Positions 25,045 to 34,373 of a stretch of 64,000 nt of DNA are shown here, piece after piece (position 1 is the first letter of the stretch; every line of letters starts with the position of its first letter). The DNA is from Hepsetus odoe (lineage: Eukaryota; Chordata; Actinopteri; Characiformes; Hepsetidae): the NCBI GenBank assembly GCA_017165825.1, contig CM029370.1, positions 18,616,190-18,680,189 of the forward strand, given 5' to 3'. The notes under the pieces are model-generated. The model did not search any database and had not been told where the DNA came from. It saw nothing but the letters and a program-made list of their open reading frames with translations. Made by a program: the position numbers and the translations under genes.

Positions 25045-26682
25045 TTGGGGCGATTCCTCGAGGAAGAGGTTTCGTTCGCGCCCCTTTCTTTACCGGCTCC
25101 TGCTCTCCACCAACCGCAATGCCGGAAGTCGGCAGAACCCGCCTCCTTCACCACTCACAGCGCCACGTCCGTGGAGACAGTGCCGTGCAGCCAACACAGC
25201 GGTCCGTCCGCGGAGACCGCACCGTGCACCCAACACAGCGGTCCGTCCGCGGAGACCGCACCGTGCACCCAACACAGCGGTCCGTCCGCGGAGACCGTGC
25301 CGTGCAGCCAACACAGCGGTCCGTCCGCGGAGAAAGCGCCATGCAGCAAACACAGCGGTCCGTCCACGGAGACAGCGCCTTGCGCCAATCACAGCAGCCC
25401 GTCCACAGAGGCCCCGCCCTATGTGAAACGCGGCGAAAAAATGGCGGATACGCCGCGGAGACAAAGAAAAAAGGGCAAGAGGCCCGCACCTGGCACAGTA
25501 CACAACCCCAGCTCCTCAAACCCATCTGCTGAGCAGAGGGCAACAGAGGAACCGTTTCAGGTAAGAGAATTAACCTCGAAAATTCAGAAATTAGAACATG
25601 AACTACAGGAATCTCAGAAGGTCTGGCTGTCTTTTCTGGGTGCAGAAAGACAGAACAAAAACGTTTTAGTTGAGCAGCTCCAGGAAATGGAGGCTGAGCT
25701 CCTCACCAGGGATCAAGTAATCTGTACACGGAACCAGGATCTGAACGCCCTGAAAACAAAGTGTAAGAAATTGGAGGATGAAAACGCCTCTCTTCAGGCT
25801 GTGAAACACCAGCTGCAGGTGAGCCACCAGTTGCAAGTACATTCCCTTCAGGAGGAACTAGTTACAGTAAATAGGGAACTTCAGGAAAAGCAGGCTAGGT
25901 ACCTAGAACAGGAGAAAGTCTGTAAGGATCTCAGGGAACAGATACTTTGGCTAACCGAAAACCTGAACAGCACCCAGGAGGACTTCAGGGCTGAGTCAGA
26001 CAGACTCAGACAGGCCAACTTGAAGCACAGTGCACTTCTTGCAGACATTCACCTACTAGAAGATCAGATCAAAGAACACAGGGAATTACTGGCGAGGCTC
26101 AACCAACAGCTGGCAGAAAGCAAGACCCCTGTTCTGCAGATGACCAGCTCAACCACCCATGAAAGACCGAAACACGAGGAGGAGCTCACCACTCTGCGTT
26201 CTCAGCTTGGAGAGACCAAAGGACTCTTGTCTCTTTGCCAGAGTGACCTTGCAGCTATGGAAAGGGAGAGAGAGGTTTTTACTCAAGCCCATGGTAAGCT
26301 TCGAGTAGAGGTCAGTGGACTCATGCAGGAGCTGAAGCAGGTGCAAGGCAACAATGCCGCTCTGCAGACAGAGCTGGAAAAAGCCAGGAGGGAAACCAGA
26401 AAACCCACTGATCCGCAGGACCTACCCAGAGAGTACGGTCAAGGAGGGCAGGTAATCCACAGTTTTATATGTTTGATTTTGGACAAGAAACTAAGAATGC
26501 CCTGTGGTTATGAGAACCTGGACTCTGTGAGACTCACCCTGCAGGTACCAGGAACAGAGTGTCACAGGGCCAAGAGGGACTCTTCTATGAACCACGAAGA
26601 TTCGTCTGTGTTTAGCTCTCTTTCAGACCCTTTCAGGCCAAGGCTTTCCAGTGAGTCGGACCTCACGGGATCCCCAGGATGA
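25045..26682 (+). CDS. Element ORF1: repeat-headed coiled-coil protein, unknown
   Basis: 545 codons from ATG; I do not recognise the family. Residues about 39-129 are seven copies of a 13-residue unit (HSGPSAETAPCTQ type) encoded by 39-bp repeats. A basic segment PRRQRKKGKRP follows. From about residue 165 to 460 the protein is Leu/Glu/Gln-rich with heptad spacing (ELTSKIQKLEHELQE, KLEDENASLQ, LQEELVTVNRELQEKQ), so a long coiled coil is predicted. The tail is Ser/Arg-rich. The layout recalls a structural or gag-like protein, but no zinc knuckle or capsid motif is visible. The frame is intact, which is unusual among the decayed elements here. The segment 26452-26546 has intron-like ends (GTAATC...CTGCAG) and might be spliced out. 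Confidence 0.5.
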   Translation: MGRFLEEEVSFAPLSLPAPALHQPQCRKSAEPASFTTHSATSVETVPCSQHSGPSAETAPCTQHSGPSAETAPCTQHSGPSAETVPCSQHSGPSAEKAPCSKHSGPSTETAPCANHSSPSTEAPPYVKRGEKMADTPRRQRKKGKRPAPGTVHNPSSSNPSAEQRATEEPFQVRELTSKIQKLEHELQESQKVWLSFLGAERQNKNVLVEQLQEMEAELLTRDQVICTRNQDLNALKTKCKKLEDENASLQAVKHQLQVSHQLQVHSLQEELVTVNRELQEKQARYLEQEKVCKDLREQILWLTENLNSTQEDFRAESDRLRQANLKHSALLADIHLLEDQIKEHRELLARLNQQLAESKTPVLQMTSSTTHERPKHEEELTTLRSQLGETKGLLSLCQSDLAAMEREREVFTQAHGKLRVEVSGLMQELKQVQGNNAALQTELEKARRETRKPTDPQDLPREYGQGGQVIHSFICLILDKKLRMPCGYENLDSVRLTLQVPGTECHRAKRDSSMNHEDSSVFSSLSDPFRPRLSSESDLTGSPG

Positions 26683-28222
26683 ATCAGGGAGGACAAGGCG
26701 TTTCCCTACCGCCAGCTCCTTGACCGAGGTACCCATAACGGTTAGGTCTCTTCTGAAATCACCCGCATTGATTTCTGCTTTGGAACACTGGCAGAGAAAG
26801 CCTCTGGTGGAGATCCTGTCCACAGTTACTTCAGGTAAGAATATAACCGTGTATCACAACAGAGAAGACCCAGAAATTAAGCTTCGAGATTATGTCCTCT
26901 CCACATTCCCCGTATCAAGGGGGAGAACTAAGATTACTCAGAATCCCCTGCTCTCTGCTGAAACCTATCGGCCTATTCGGCAGGGACTTCTTGGTGAACC
27001 TGTTCTGAACATACCCGTACATATTGCTGAAACTGTATATGTTCCTTCCGCCCAGTCAAAGTTACAGAACCAGACAACCACATCAAGAAATCTGAATCCC
27101 AGTCTAGTTCATCATCAACCACGTCCATCTATTACCTCAGGCATCATCTCTGGAACAGACTGCCCTTCATGGATCTCTTCCCTTGTTTCAGTGCATTCCA
27201 TAAGCAAAGTTGCAGAAATTGAGTCTAGTTCCTCAGAGGTACTCAATTCCCTTGACCTTGGCCTTTCAGAGAATGATCCAGAGGAGGAGTGCTCCAGAGG
27301 CTTTGTGGAAGCTACTGATGGTGACGACAATCCTACAGCCCAACCTGATGTGCCTGTGGGGGATCCACAGATATCAGAGGCTCCGGAATTAGTCAAACCC
27401 CCTCCTACTCAGCGGAGAGAAGCAACCCAGGTTGCCAAGGGTAAGGTCAGTACAAACAAAGCACGAGTTACCATGCCTCTCAGAGATAAAAGCACACAGT
27501 CACCCCAGCCTCCCAGAAGCCAGCAGTGCCCGAGGAGAGCAACAGCGTTCACTGCAGCAGTAGGATACCTTTCCTTTATTGCTATCAGTGCCCCCAAAAG
27601 AGTCTTTGCACCAGCTTTTCTTCCCCCAAACCTCCTGCTACATGCCCACGTGAATATCATCCCAGTTGGCACAACATTACAACTAGGTACCAGTCAGCAC
27701 CTGAAAGTTCCAGAGCAGAGACACACCTTGCCAGTTGCACTGCTTCCCAACACCGTACCCATAACCCATCCCTGCTCTCAGTATCCTCAGAACTTGTGGC
27801 CTGTACATTTGTATGAAAGAGACAAAAAACTCCCCACCTTGGATTACAAAACGAAAGTAATGGAAAGCGAGAAGAACCAAGACTGGAAGCAGAGCACACA
27901 CAGGGTAACAAACTCTTCCCCTTCTAACCACAGAGAGTCTCTTGTATGTAGCTCTATTTCAGGTGATGACCCGACAAGGCTCCAGAGCCCATCAGCTGCG
28001 TCCCCCAGAGGTCCCAGTATGGAGTCAGAGAGACGGGAGACAGAGGAGACACGGGACAGCAGAAAGACACAGAGGGAATGCTCCGCTAAACACCAGTACC
28101 AAGGGGACTTGGTTATCAGGATATGGACGGAAACTCTGTCCCATGGAAACCCATCTCCGCCGCCAACAGCCCAAGACATGGCTGGTCAGAGGTCCTTTTG
28201 TGTTAGTGTTTTGTGGACCTGA
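26651..28222 (+). CDS. Element ORF2: unknown Pro/Ser-rich protein
   Basis: 523 codons, overlapping the end of ORF1 by 32 nt in another frame. It could be reached by frameshifting or splicing, or begin on its own ATG. It starts with a Ser/Arg segment, then a possibly folded part (PALISALEHWQRKPLVEIL, ITVYHNREDPEIKLRDYVLS), and then low-complexity Ser/Pro/Thr-rich sequence with acidic patches. No aspartic protease, YxDD, integrase zinc finger or transmembrane motif was found. Function unknown. Confidence 0.4.
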   Translation: MSRTSRDPQDESGRTRRFPTASSLTEVPITVRSLLKSPALISALEHWQRKPLVEILSTVTSGKNITVYHNREDPEIKLRDYVLSTFPVSRGRTKITQNPLLSAETYRPIRQGLLGEPVLNIPVHIAETVYVPSAQSKLQNQTTTSRNLNPSLVHHQPRPSITSGIISGTDCPSWISSLVSVHSISKVAEIESSSSEVLNSLDLGLSENDPEEECSRGFVEATDGDDNPTAQPDVPVGDPQISEAPELVKPPPTQRREATQVAKGKVSTNKARVTMPLRDKSTQSPQPPRSQQCPRRATAFTAAVGYLSFIAISAPKRVFAPAFLPPNLLLHAHVNIIPVGTTLQLGTSQHLKVPEQRHTLPVALLPNTVPITHPCSQYPQNLWPVHLYERDKKLPTLDYKTKVMESEKNQDWKQSTHRVTNSSPSNHRESLVCSSISGDDPTRLQSPSAASPRGPSMESERRETEETRDSRKTQRECSAKHQYQGDLVIRIWTETLSHGNPSPPPTAQDMAGQRSFCVSVLWT

Positions 28223-28320
28223 CCATATGCCCCAAAAAGGGAATTTTTTGGAAAATGTTTTTTGTTCTTGGCCTCCCCCCTGGAGGTTCGGCTGTGTTTT
28301 GGCACTTCGGGAGCCGTGCC

Positions 28321-28351
28321 TTTTGGGGGGGTGGGGGGTTTGGGGTGGTTC
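28321..28351 (+). other. Polypurine tract of the LTR element
   Basis: A G-rich run interrupted by T ends directly before the right LTR, where LTR retrotransposons keep the primer for plus-strand DNA synthesis. Confidence 0.55.
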
Positions 28352-28624
28352 TGTCACGTATGAGGTGTTTCTGTCACGTATGAGGTGTGTCACATGAGGT
28401 GTTTCGGGGTACGCTAGAGGGCGCTCTGTTCTGACATCGTTGGGGCTGACTATTTAAGCCCCGATGAGTCAGAACAGAGCGCGGCTCATTAGTTAGGCTA
28501 AGCCTAAGTTCCTCGGTTCTTGGTCTTTGATTAGAACTGCAGTCCTTGCTTCTTGTTTTTGTATGTCTGGATAATAAAACTAAGTTCCGCACTGGCGTCC
28601 TTCCAGCTCCCCGCCACCATGACA
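28352..28624 (+). repeat. 3' LTR, complete right end
   Basis: 273 bp. Holds U3 with the same TATTTAAG box and inverted repeat as the left LTR, then a region absent from the left copy with AATAAA (about 28572-28577) and the end CCGCCACCATGACA, followed by the CTTCC duplication. Confidence 0.8.
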
Positions 28625-28629
28625 CTTCC

Positions 28630-31170
28630 AGCACCTTGCAAGCACTGAACTGACTCAAAGATTAAATGCAAAAGGTTTACAAGGTAAAGTATGCATAGCC
28701 ATGTATTTCTAATATTTAAATTTTATTTTATACAACCAGCATTTGTAACCTAAACTGGCTTCATCTATTATGAAATGGGTGTGGATGACATATAATACGG
28801 TGAAACTTCATGACATTTTTCAAGATACACAACATGCTAAGAAACATATAATGATCAGTCATATCATTAAAGCCACCTGCCTTGTATCGCATAGATCTCC
28901 CCATGTCCCCAAAAGACCTCAGAAGGATATTGTAGACTTTAGCAGCAAATTTTTAAATCTCCATAGATCTGCATAGTTTATCCGGCACATCCCACAGACC
29001 CTTAGCTGTATTGAAATCTGAGGATTTTTGAGGCCAGGTGTACTTGGTCTGCAACAATGTTTAGGTCAGTGATAAAGTGAGATCAAAATGATTGCCAGAA
29101 CCCAAGTTTTCTCAGGTGAACATTGCTGAGAGTATCACACCACCTCTGCCACTTTTACAGTGCATCTTGCTGTCACCTCTTCCCTAGATAAGAAACACAA
29201 ATGTACCTAACCAACCACACAATGTAAGGGGAATTGTGACCTAGTTGAAGTTGGTTCTTTGGGTTTAACTGGGCTTAATTATGCCCAGTTGGTCACTGAA
29301 TGAGTTTGGATCCTATTGGACAGGTACCATTAGTAACAGCAGGTAGGCTGTCTAATGATAATATACAGCAAAAGCACCATTACAGAGCACCCATTATCCT
29401 GTGGAGTGGCAGTGAATTTGATGTTATAGCAAAAACACTTGGAGGTTAGATTAGTTTCACAAAGTTCAGAGAGTGCATCTGATGAAGCTATACCTTCTGC
29501 CATTTGTCAAAATGTCAGCTCTGGATTCATCTGCTGACTGGATAATACACACTGTGTGCAAAAATACTCTTTTATTTGCAGACTTACCAAGCCAAACACA
29601 ATTAGCTAGCTGGCATGTTTAAACTTTGCTGAACCATCTAAAACTCTGTCTTAACCATATTACACATGCTGTCTTTTAAGTAACTTTTTACAAGTAAGAA
29701 AACAAATGTATTAAAGTCTAATGTACATCAACACAGAACAAGGGAATCATTTTTCTTCCAGCTTGCTGTAATCCATTAGTTAAAGTCATCGTGTGAAGAC
29801 AACCAACTTTAGTAGGCAGTGCTCAAATACCTCATATGTCATTTATGTATTCCTATAAGGTGTGCTGACAACATACCGCAGCCTGTTCTAGGCTGCACAG
29901 AGGAACATGCTAATAACCAGACAACAGCACCAGAACAATCAGAGCCTTCTTGTGTCAGTCTGATATTCAATGCGAGCCACTTTAAAAAAAAAAACATGTC
30001 AAGTTTGGGACAACCTAAACTCCTTTGTTGCATCCATATGTAAGATTTATTCAGCATTTGCCTGTTGGCTATATTTCATTTTGCGTCAAAAGCATCAGTT
30101 TGACTTACTTGCTTACTGCTATTGTCCAGATAGAACATGCCATAAAGGGCTCCATGGCCACAAGCTTTCAATCTAAAAAAGTAGGAACGCAATTGGTCCG
30201 ACATTTGTGGGAAATACTGGAGCAAAAGCACAGGTTGACAAATGCTGAAGTACTCCTACAATATCCAACAAGAACACACCAGATGTCCCGCATGCGAACA
30301 CAAAACAACAAAAACCTCTTACAGAAGCTTCAAATTATCACCACCAACGTAGCACTGTAAAAGCACAGTGAGCCATTAATTAACCACACCTAGACTTGTT
30401 CTCATGAGGAAAGCTTCCTGCTTGCTGCTTTAGGCATGGTGAATTATTTAAATGAAGGTTGACCATGTAAACCCACTTTCTTATTGCTCTACATTTGGAA
30501 TTAGGGACAAGAATAAATGATCAGTTTCTTAAATACACCATGAATTCAGCAAGGAAGAAAGGGAATGCGGTATGAAACTTTAAAGTCATTGTCAGATTAA
30601 AACCCTGAAACCCTCTTTCTACACCAATTGATCCGTGATTAATTGTATATTTTTAATGAAAAGACAAATAATCTCACTTCCTCACTCAATCACTATCTTA
30701 ACTGCTTCATTTCTGGGCTAATGGGAGCATCCATACTTTGAAGCAGTAGCCTCTAAAGAAAAGGATGACATCAACAAATTTCCTTAATTGTATTGTGGAT
30801 ATTAGAGTGACTCTATGCTCTCTGCAGGCTATCAGTCCAAATGAATCATTTATGTGCTTAACCAGTGTGAGGCCAGGTTCCAAGGCCATAACTGGGCTGG
30901 AGCCCCCGCTCCACTACTTAACCAATAATAAAAGGAGACTTCAAGGCAGCATGCCATGAGTTCAGGTAAGGCAAGCCACAGTATAAATAATTGTGAAGCA
31001 AAAATTAGAACAGCCACTGAAGCAAATAATGGGCCAAAAATGAATATGCAAATATGCAAACTGTCATCCACTGACAATGAAAGAGTATGTTGAATTTAAA
31101 CCACACAGGCAACACCAATTTTTGCACAGCACCTGTGAGACATAAAATAGGTAGTGATTGTGCCTCTTAC
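28630..31170. other. Intron 10, no gene seen
   Basis: AT-rich intron up to the donor of exon 31171-31367. It contains a short palindrome (AACTGGGC...GCCCAGTT, about 29266-29291) and no recognised repeat family. Confidence 0.45.
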
Positions 31171-31367
31171 CCTCTTACGGAGGTTGCAGGTGAGGATGAG
31201 GTTGCGAGAGAAAGAGTTGGCAAAGGCCGTGTAGAACTCCAGCACTTTGAGCAGCGCCTCTCTTCTGATTACATGAAGATCACAATAGGTCAACGCCCTC
31301 ACATTGGCACATGCGTGAGCAAGTGTAGTCTCCTTCCAGAACACATCCCCAAACACATCACCCTTGC
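31171..31367 (-). CDS. kcnh5: KCNH5 exon: end of the cNBHD
   Basis: Internal exon of the same channel gene. The acceptor CAG is at 31368-31370 and the donor GTAAG at 31166-31170. It begins in phase 1, completing a split Gly codon, and has 65 full codons (KGDVFGDVFWKETTLAHACA to LTCNLRKR). These residues form the last beta strands and C helix of the cyclic-nucleotide-binding homology domain, which in KCNH channels does not bind nucleotide but is filled by an intrinsic ligand strand. That strand reads CNL here; KCNH1 channels, as I recall, have YNL, so this residue also supports EAG2. It ends in phase 0 and joins the last exon. Confidence 0.96.
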
Positions 31368-31797
31368 CTGCAACAAAGTTGTAGCAAAGGATAAAATACA
31401 ATAAGTTACCTGTTAAAAAATAACTAAACAACTCAAATTTACTCTCTCAGATTCTCTCAGGCAGTTTTGATCATAACACCCATTTGGCATAAAAGATGAG
31501 TTACAGTAAAATGAATTTTAATGACTTTTAGATGGAATCTAAACATCATGTAGAACATGTTTAGGAGAGGGCATGTTTGTAACTTAAAGCATTAAACATT
31601 TATACCACTGAGCCCTAATGCAGTTGATGATCCAAGGCATATTTAGTGCTCAGTTTGTTTCTTTAGATTTCCACTATTGTGAGGCTAATGTAGCAAGTAA
31701 GAGACACTTAAACCCCACTAATGCAGCAAAAATTTGGAAGTTTATTATAAAATAATAGTTCAGAGAAAATTTTTTTTACATTTTAAAATATTAAAAC

Positions 31798-31925
31798 TAT
31801 TGTTTCTTCTTCTTTTTCATTTGGCTGCTCCCATTAGGGGTCTCCACAGCCAATTATATGTCCACATTTCTTCCAGTCCTCTGCATCTTCAACATACAAA
31901 GGCACAATGCAATTCTATCTGACCT
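31798..31925 (-). mobile_element. LINE 3' end fragment
   Basis: Resembles the blocks at 33462 and 51468: TTTGGCTGCTCCCATTAGGG on the plus strand followed by CACAGCCAAT and CTGCATCTTC. It is the extreme 3' end of a minus-strand fish LINE. Confidence 0.5.
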
Positions 31926-32138
31926 ATCCTAATCTTCTCCATTAATACAGCCATTGTTTTCAAACCAGATTTTTTTTATTTTTAAGATTTTTAAAAGTGT
32001 CTAGTTTATCTATGGAATGTGGTAAAGCTTGAAGAACATGTACAGTATCTCACAAAAGTGAGTACACCCCTCACATTTTTGTAAATAACCCTTAGTGCTT
32101 AGTGTCGTATCCAGAGGCTGTCTTTTGAAAACAGACGT

Positions 32139-33170
32139 ATGAGTGCTGCCAGCATTGCTGCAGAGGTTGAAGGGGTGGGGTGTGAGCCTGTCAGTACCAT
32201 ACGCTGCACACTGTATCAAATTGGTCTGCATGGCTGTCGTCCCGGAAGGAAGCCTCTTCTTAAGATGATGCACAAGAAAGCCCGCAAACAGTTTGCTGAA
32301 GACAAGCAGACTAAGGACATGGATTACTGGAACCATGTCCTGGTGTCTGATGATACCAAGATGAACTTATTTGGATCAGATGGTGTCAAGCATGTGTGGT
32401 GGAAACCAGGTGAGGAATACAAAGACAAGTTTGTCTTGCCTGCAGTCAAATATGGTGGTGGGATTGTCATGGTTTGGGGCTGCATGAGTGCTGCCAGCAC
32501 TGGGGAGATACAGTTCATTGAGGGAAAGATGAATGCCAACATGTACTGTGACATACTGAAGCAGAGCATGATCCCCTTCCTTCAGAAACTGGGCCACAGG
32601 GCAGTATTCCAACATGTTAACGACCCCAAACACACTTCCAAGATGACCACTGCCTTGCTAAAGAAAAAAAGTGAAAGTGACAACCCTTGTCATTGCAAGG
32701 TCACAGCGCTGCACACCATGAACCACAACGAAATTGGACCTCTGCTTTTAACCCATGCACACAAACACCATGCAGCAGCTATTGAAAGCACCCGGGGAGC
32801 AGTGACGGGGACGGTACCTTGCTCAGGGGTACCTCGCTCAGGGGTACCTCAGGGCAACCTACTTGTGAGGGAATCGAACCCACAATCTTCTGATGCTGGG
32901 CCAACTCCCTAACCACTAGGCCACCGCTGCCCTGAGGGTAAAGGTGCTGGACTGGCCAAGCATGTCTCCAGACCTAAACCCTATTGAGCATCTGTGGGGC
33001 ATCCTCAAACCGAAGGTGGAGCACAAGATCTCTAACATCCACCAGCTCCATGATGTCGTCAGGGAGGAGTGGAAGAGAATTCCAGTGGCAACCTGTGAAG
33101 CTCTAGTAAACTCCATGCCCTAGAGAGTTAAGGCAGTTCTGGAAAATAATGGTAGCCACACAAAATATTG
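32139..33170 (+). pseudogene. Tc1-like transposase pseudogene
   Basis: Part one (to about 32666) keeps the end of the helix-turn-helix region, the DDE motif block VLVSDDTKMNLFG, VVWGC-like VMVWGCMSAA and FQHVNDPKHTSKMTTALLKK. Part two, after the SINE, reads VKVLDWPSMSPDLNPIEHLW and KRIPVATCEALVNSMP, then a stop and AVLENNGSHTKY. The N-terminal DNA-binding part is short, the SINE splits the gene before the catalytic Glu, and the second catalytic Asp (DNDPKH in relatives) is Val. It cannot transpose. Confidence 0.9.
32667..32932 (-). repeat. tRNA-derived SINE inserted in the Tc1 gene
   Basis: On the minus strand: GGGCAGCGGTGGCCTAGTGG head, box B GGGTTCGATTCC, the body ending GTTGTCACTTTCAC. 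It carries a 20-bp internal duplication (CTCAGGGGTACCTCG type near 32820-32845). No clear target duplication is visible; the Tc1 frame resumes about at the next codon. Confidence 0.88.
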
Positions 33171-33461
33171 TCAATTTGGGCACAATGTGGATATTTTTCA
33201 CTTAGGGGTGTACTCACTTTTGTTGCAGTGGTTTAGACATTAATGGCTGTGTGTTGAGTTATTCTGAGGGGACAGCAAATTTACACTGTTATACAAGCTG
33301 TACACTGACTACTCTACATTGTGTCAAAGTTTTATAGCCTCAATGTTGTCCCATGAAAAGATATAATCAAATATTTACAAAAATGTGAGGGGTGTACTCA
33401 CTTTTGTGAGATACTGTATATCAGAATTTAAGTGTCTAGCAGCTCTTATCTACCTCTTCTA

Positions 33462-33745
33462 CTTTGTCTTCTTTTAGCCACTCCAATTTAGGGGTTGCCA
33501 CAATGGATCATCCGTTTCCATTGCTTGTGATTCTCTGCATCTTGCTTTTCACTCAGCCCACCTGCATGTCTTCTTTCACTATAAACCTTCTATAAATCTC
33601 CTATTTGACCTTCTTCTCTTGCCTGACAGTTCCTTCTGAAACCTTCTCTCAATATAATCCTCATTTCTCCTATGTACATGTCCAAACCAAGGCAATCTCG
33701 CTCCTCTGACTTTGTCTCCATATCATCCAACCTGAGCTGTCAGTT
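33462..33745 (-). mobile_element. LINE 3' end fragment
   Basis: Similar over its whole length to 51468-51741, including CATGTCCAAACCAAGGCAAT and ending at the same GAGCTGTC. On the minus strand it corresponds to the C-terminal part of a LINE polyprotein. Both ends are truncated. Confidence 0.55.
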
Positions 33746-34307
33746 AAAAGTTCAATAAAAACGGTTTTATTTCCAGATTCTGCTTATTTATTTTAGAACT
33801 GGAGACATGAGGCTAAAATTGCTAGCAAAAACTTAGAAAGCTTGAAGTCTCCTCTTTTCTGTAAATAAATACCCAAAACATATCTCAATACACTCAAACC
33901 GCATCAATCGCTCCATTAAAGTGGCGTAGACTTGTTGATGCAGTGGAACACAGTAACACTTCCACTGCCTCAGGAGCAAAATGCAGATCTAAAATCAGTT
34001 TGGAAGTTTTGTTCATATTTAAAACTAAATGATGCATTAGTGACTACAGACTACAGGTTTTAAAACATTAGCATTGTGAATGAAATGCCAACCTAAAGAA
34101 TTCAACTTTGGGCCAAACATGTCTTGATGAATCTATTACATCTAGGTTAAATGGAAAATCTGAATAAATGAGATTTTAGATTTACATTTCAGAATGGCTA
34201 AACTATTCCTAATGGTGCCATTTTTTTACTTATAATATCTCAATTAGCATAAATAAATGTATAGGCATTACAACATGATACTACTGAATACTGAAATGGC
34301 TCTCTTT

Positions 34308-34373
34308 GGTATTCTGTACCGGTACAAGTGGCAGAAAATGGATGGATGGATGGATGGATAGGTATTCTGTACC
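34308..34373 (+). repeat. 40-bp retroposed tail with 13-bp TSD
   Basis: The duplication GGTATTCTGTACC (34308-34320 and 34361-34373) encloses 40 bp (34321-34360) that is only the 3' tail, GTGGCAGAAAATGGATGG and following GATG units, shared by the Rex3-tailed SINEs. It is an extreme 5'-truncated insertion. Confidence 0.88.

Larger units (their letters stand above)
24745..28624 (+). mobile_element. Non-autonomous LTR element with unknown ORFs
   Basis: Flanked by CTTCC at 24740-24744 and 28625-28629 and starting TGTCAC, ending ATGACA, as LTR retrotransposons do. The left LTR similarity runs 24745-24935 and the right LTR 28352-28624, preceded by a G-rich polypurine tract (28321-28351). Between them are two long open frames, 25045-26682 and 26651-28222. 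No protease, reverse transcriptase, RNase H, integrase or envelope motif was seen, so movement would need enzymes from elsewhere. It lies in KCNH5 intron 10, antisense to the gene. Confidence 0.8.
32043..33416 (+). mobile_element. Tc1-like transposon interrupted by a SINE
   Basis: Inverted repeats of about 45 bp (CAGTATCTCACAAAAGTGAG at 32043 and its complement ending at 33416) are flanked by TA on both sides, the Tc1/mariner target. Inside is a decayed transposase gene split by a 266-bp SINE at 32667-32932. It lies in KCNH5 intron 9, between the two cNBHD exons. Confidence 0.93.

Noticed and set aside
25159..25433. Possible CRISPR-like array
   Set aside because: Units are directly adjacent with no unique spacers, are in a coding frame, and the genome is a vertebrate's.
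25090..25543. Several antisense frames over the ORF1 repeats
   Set aside because: They are mirror frames of a 39-bp repeat free of stops; none has its own motif.
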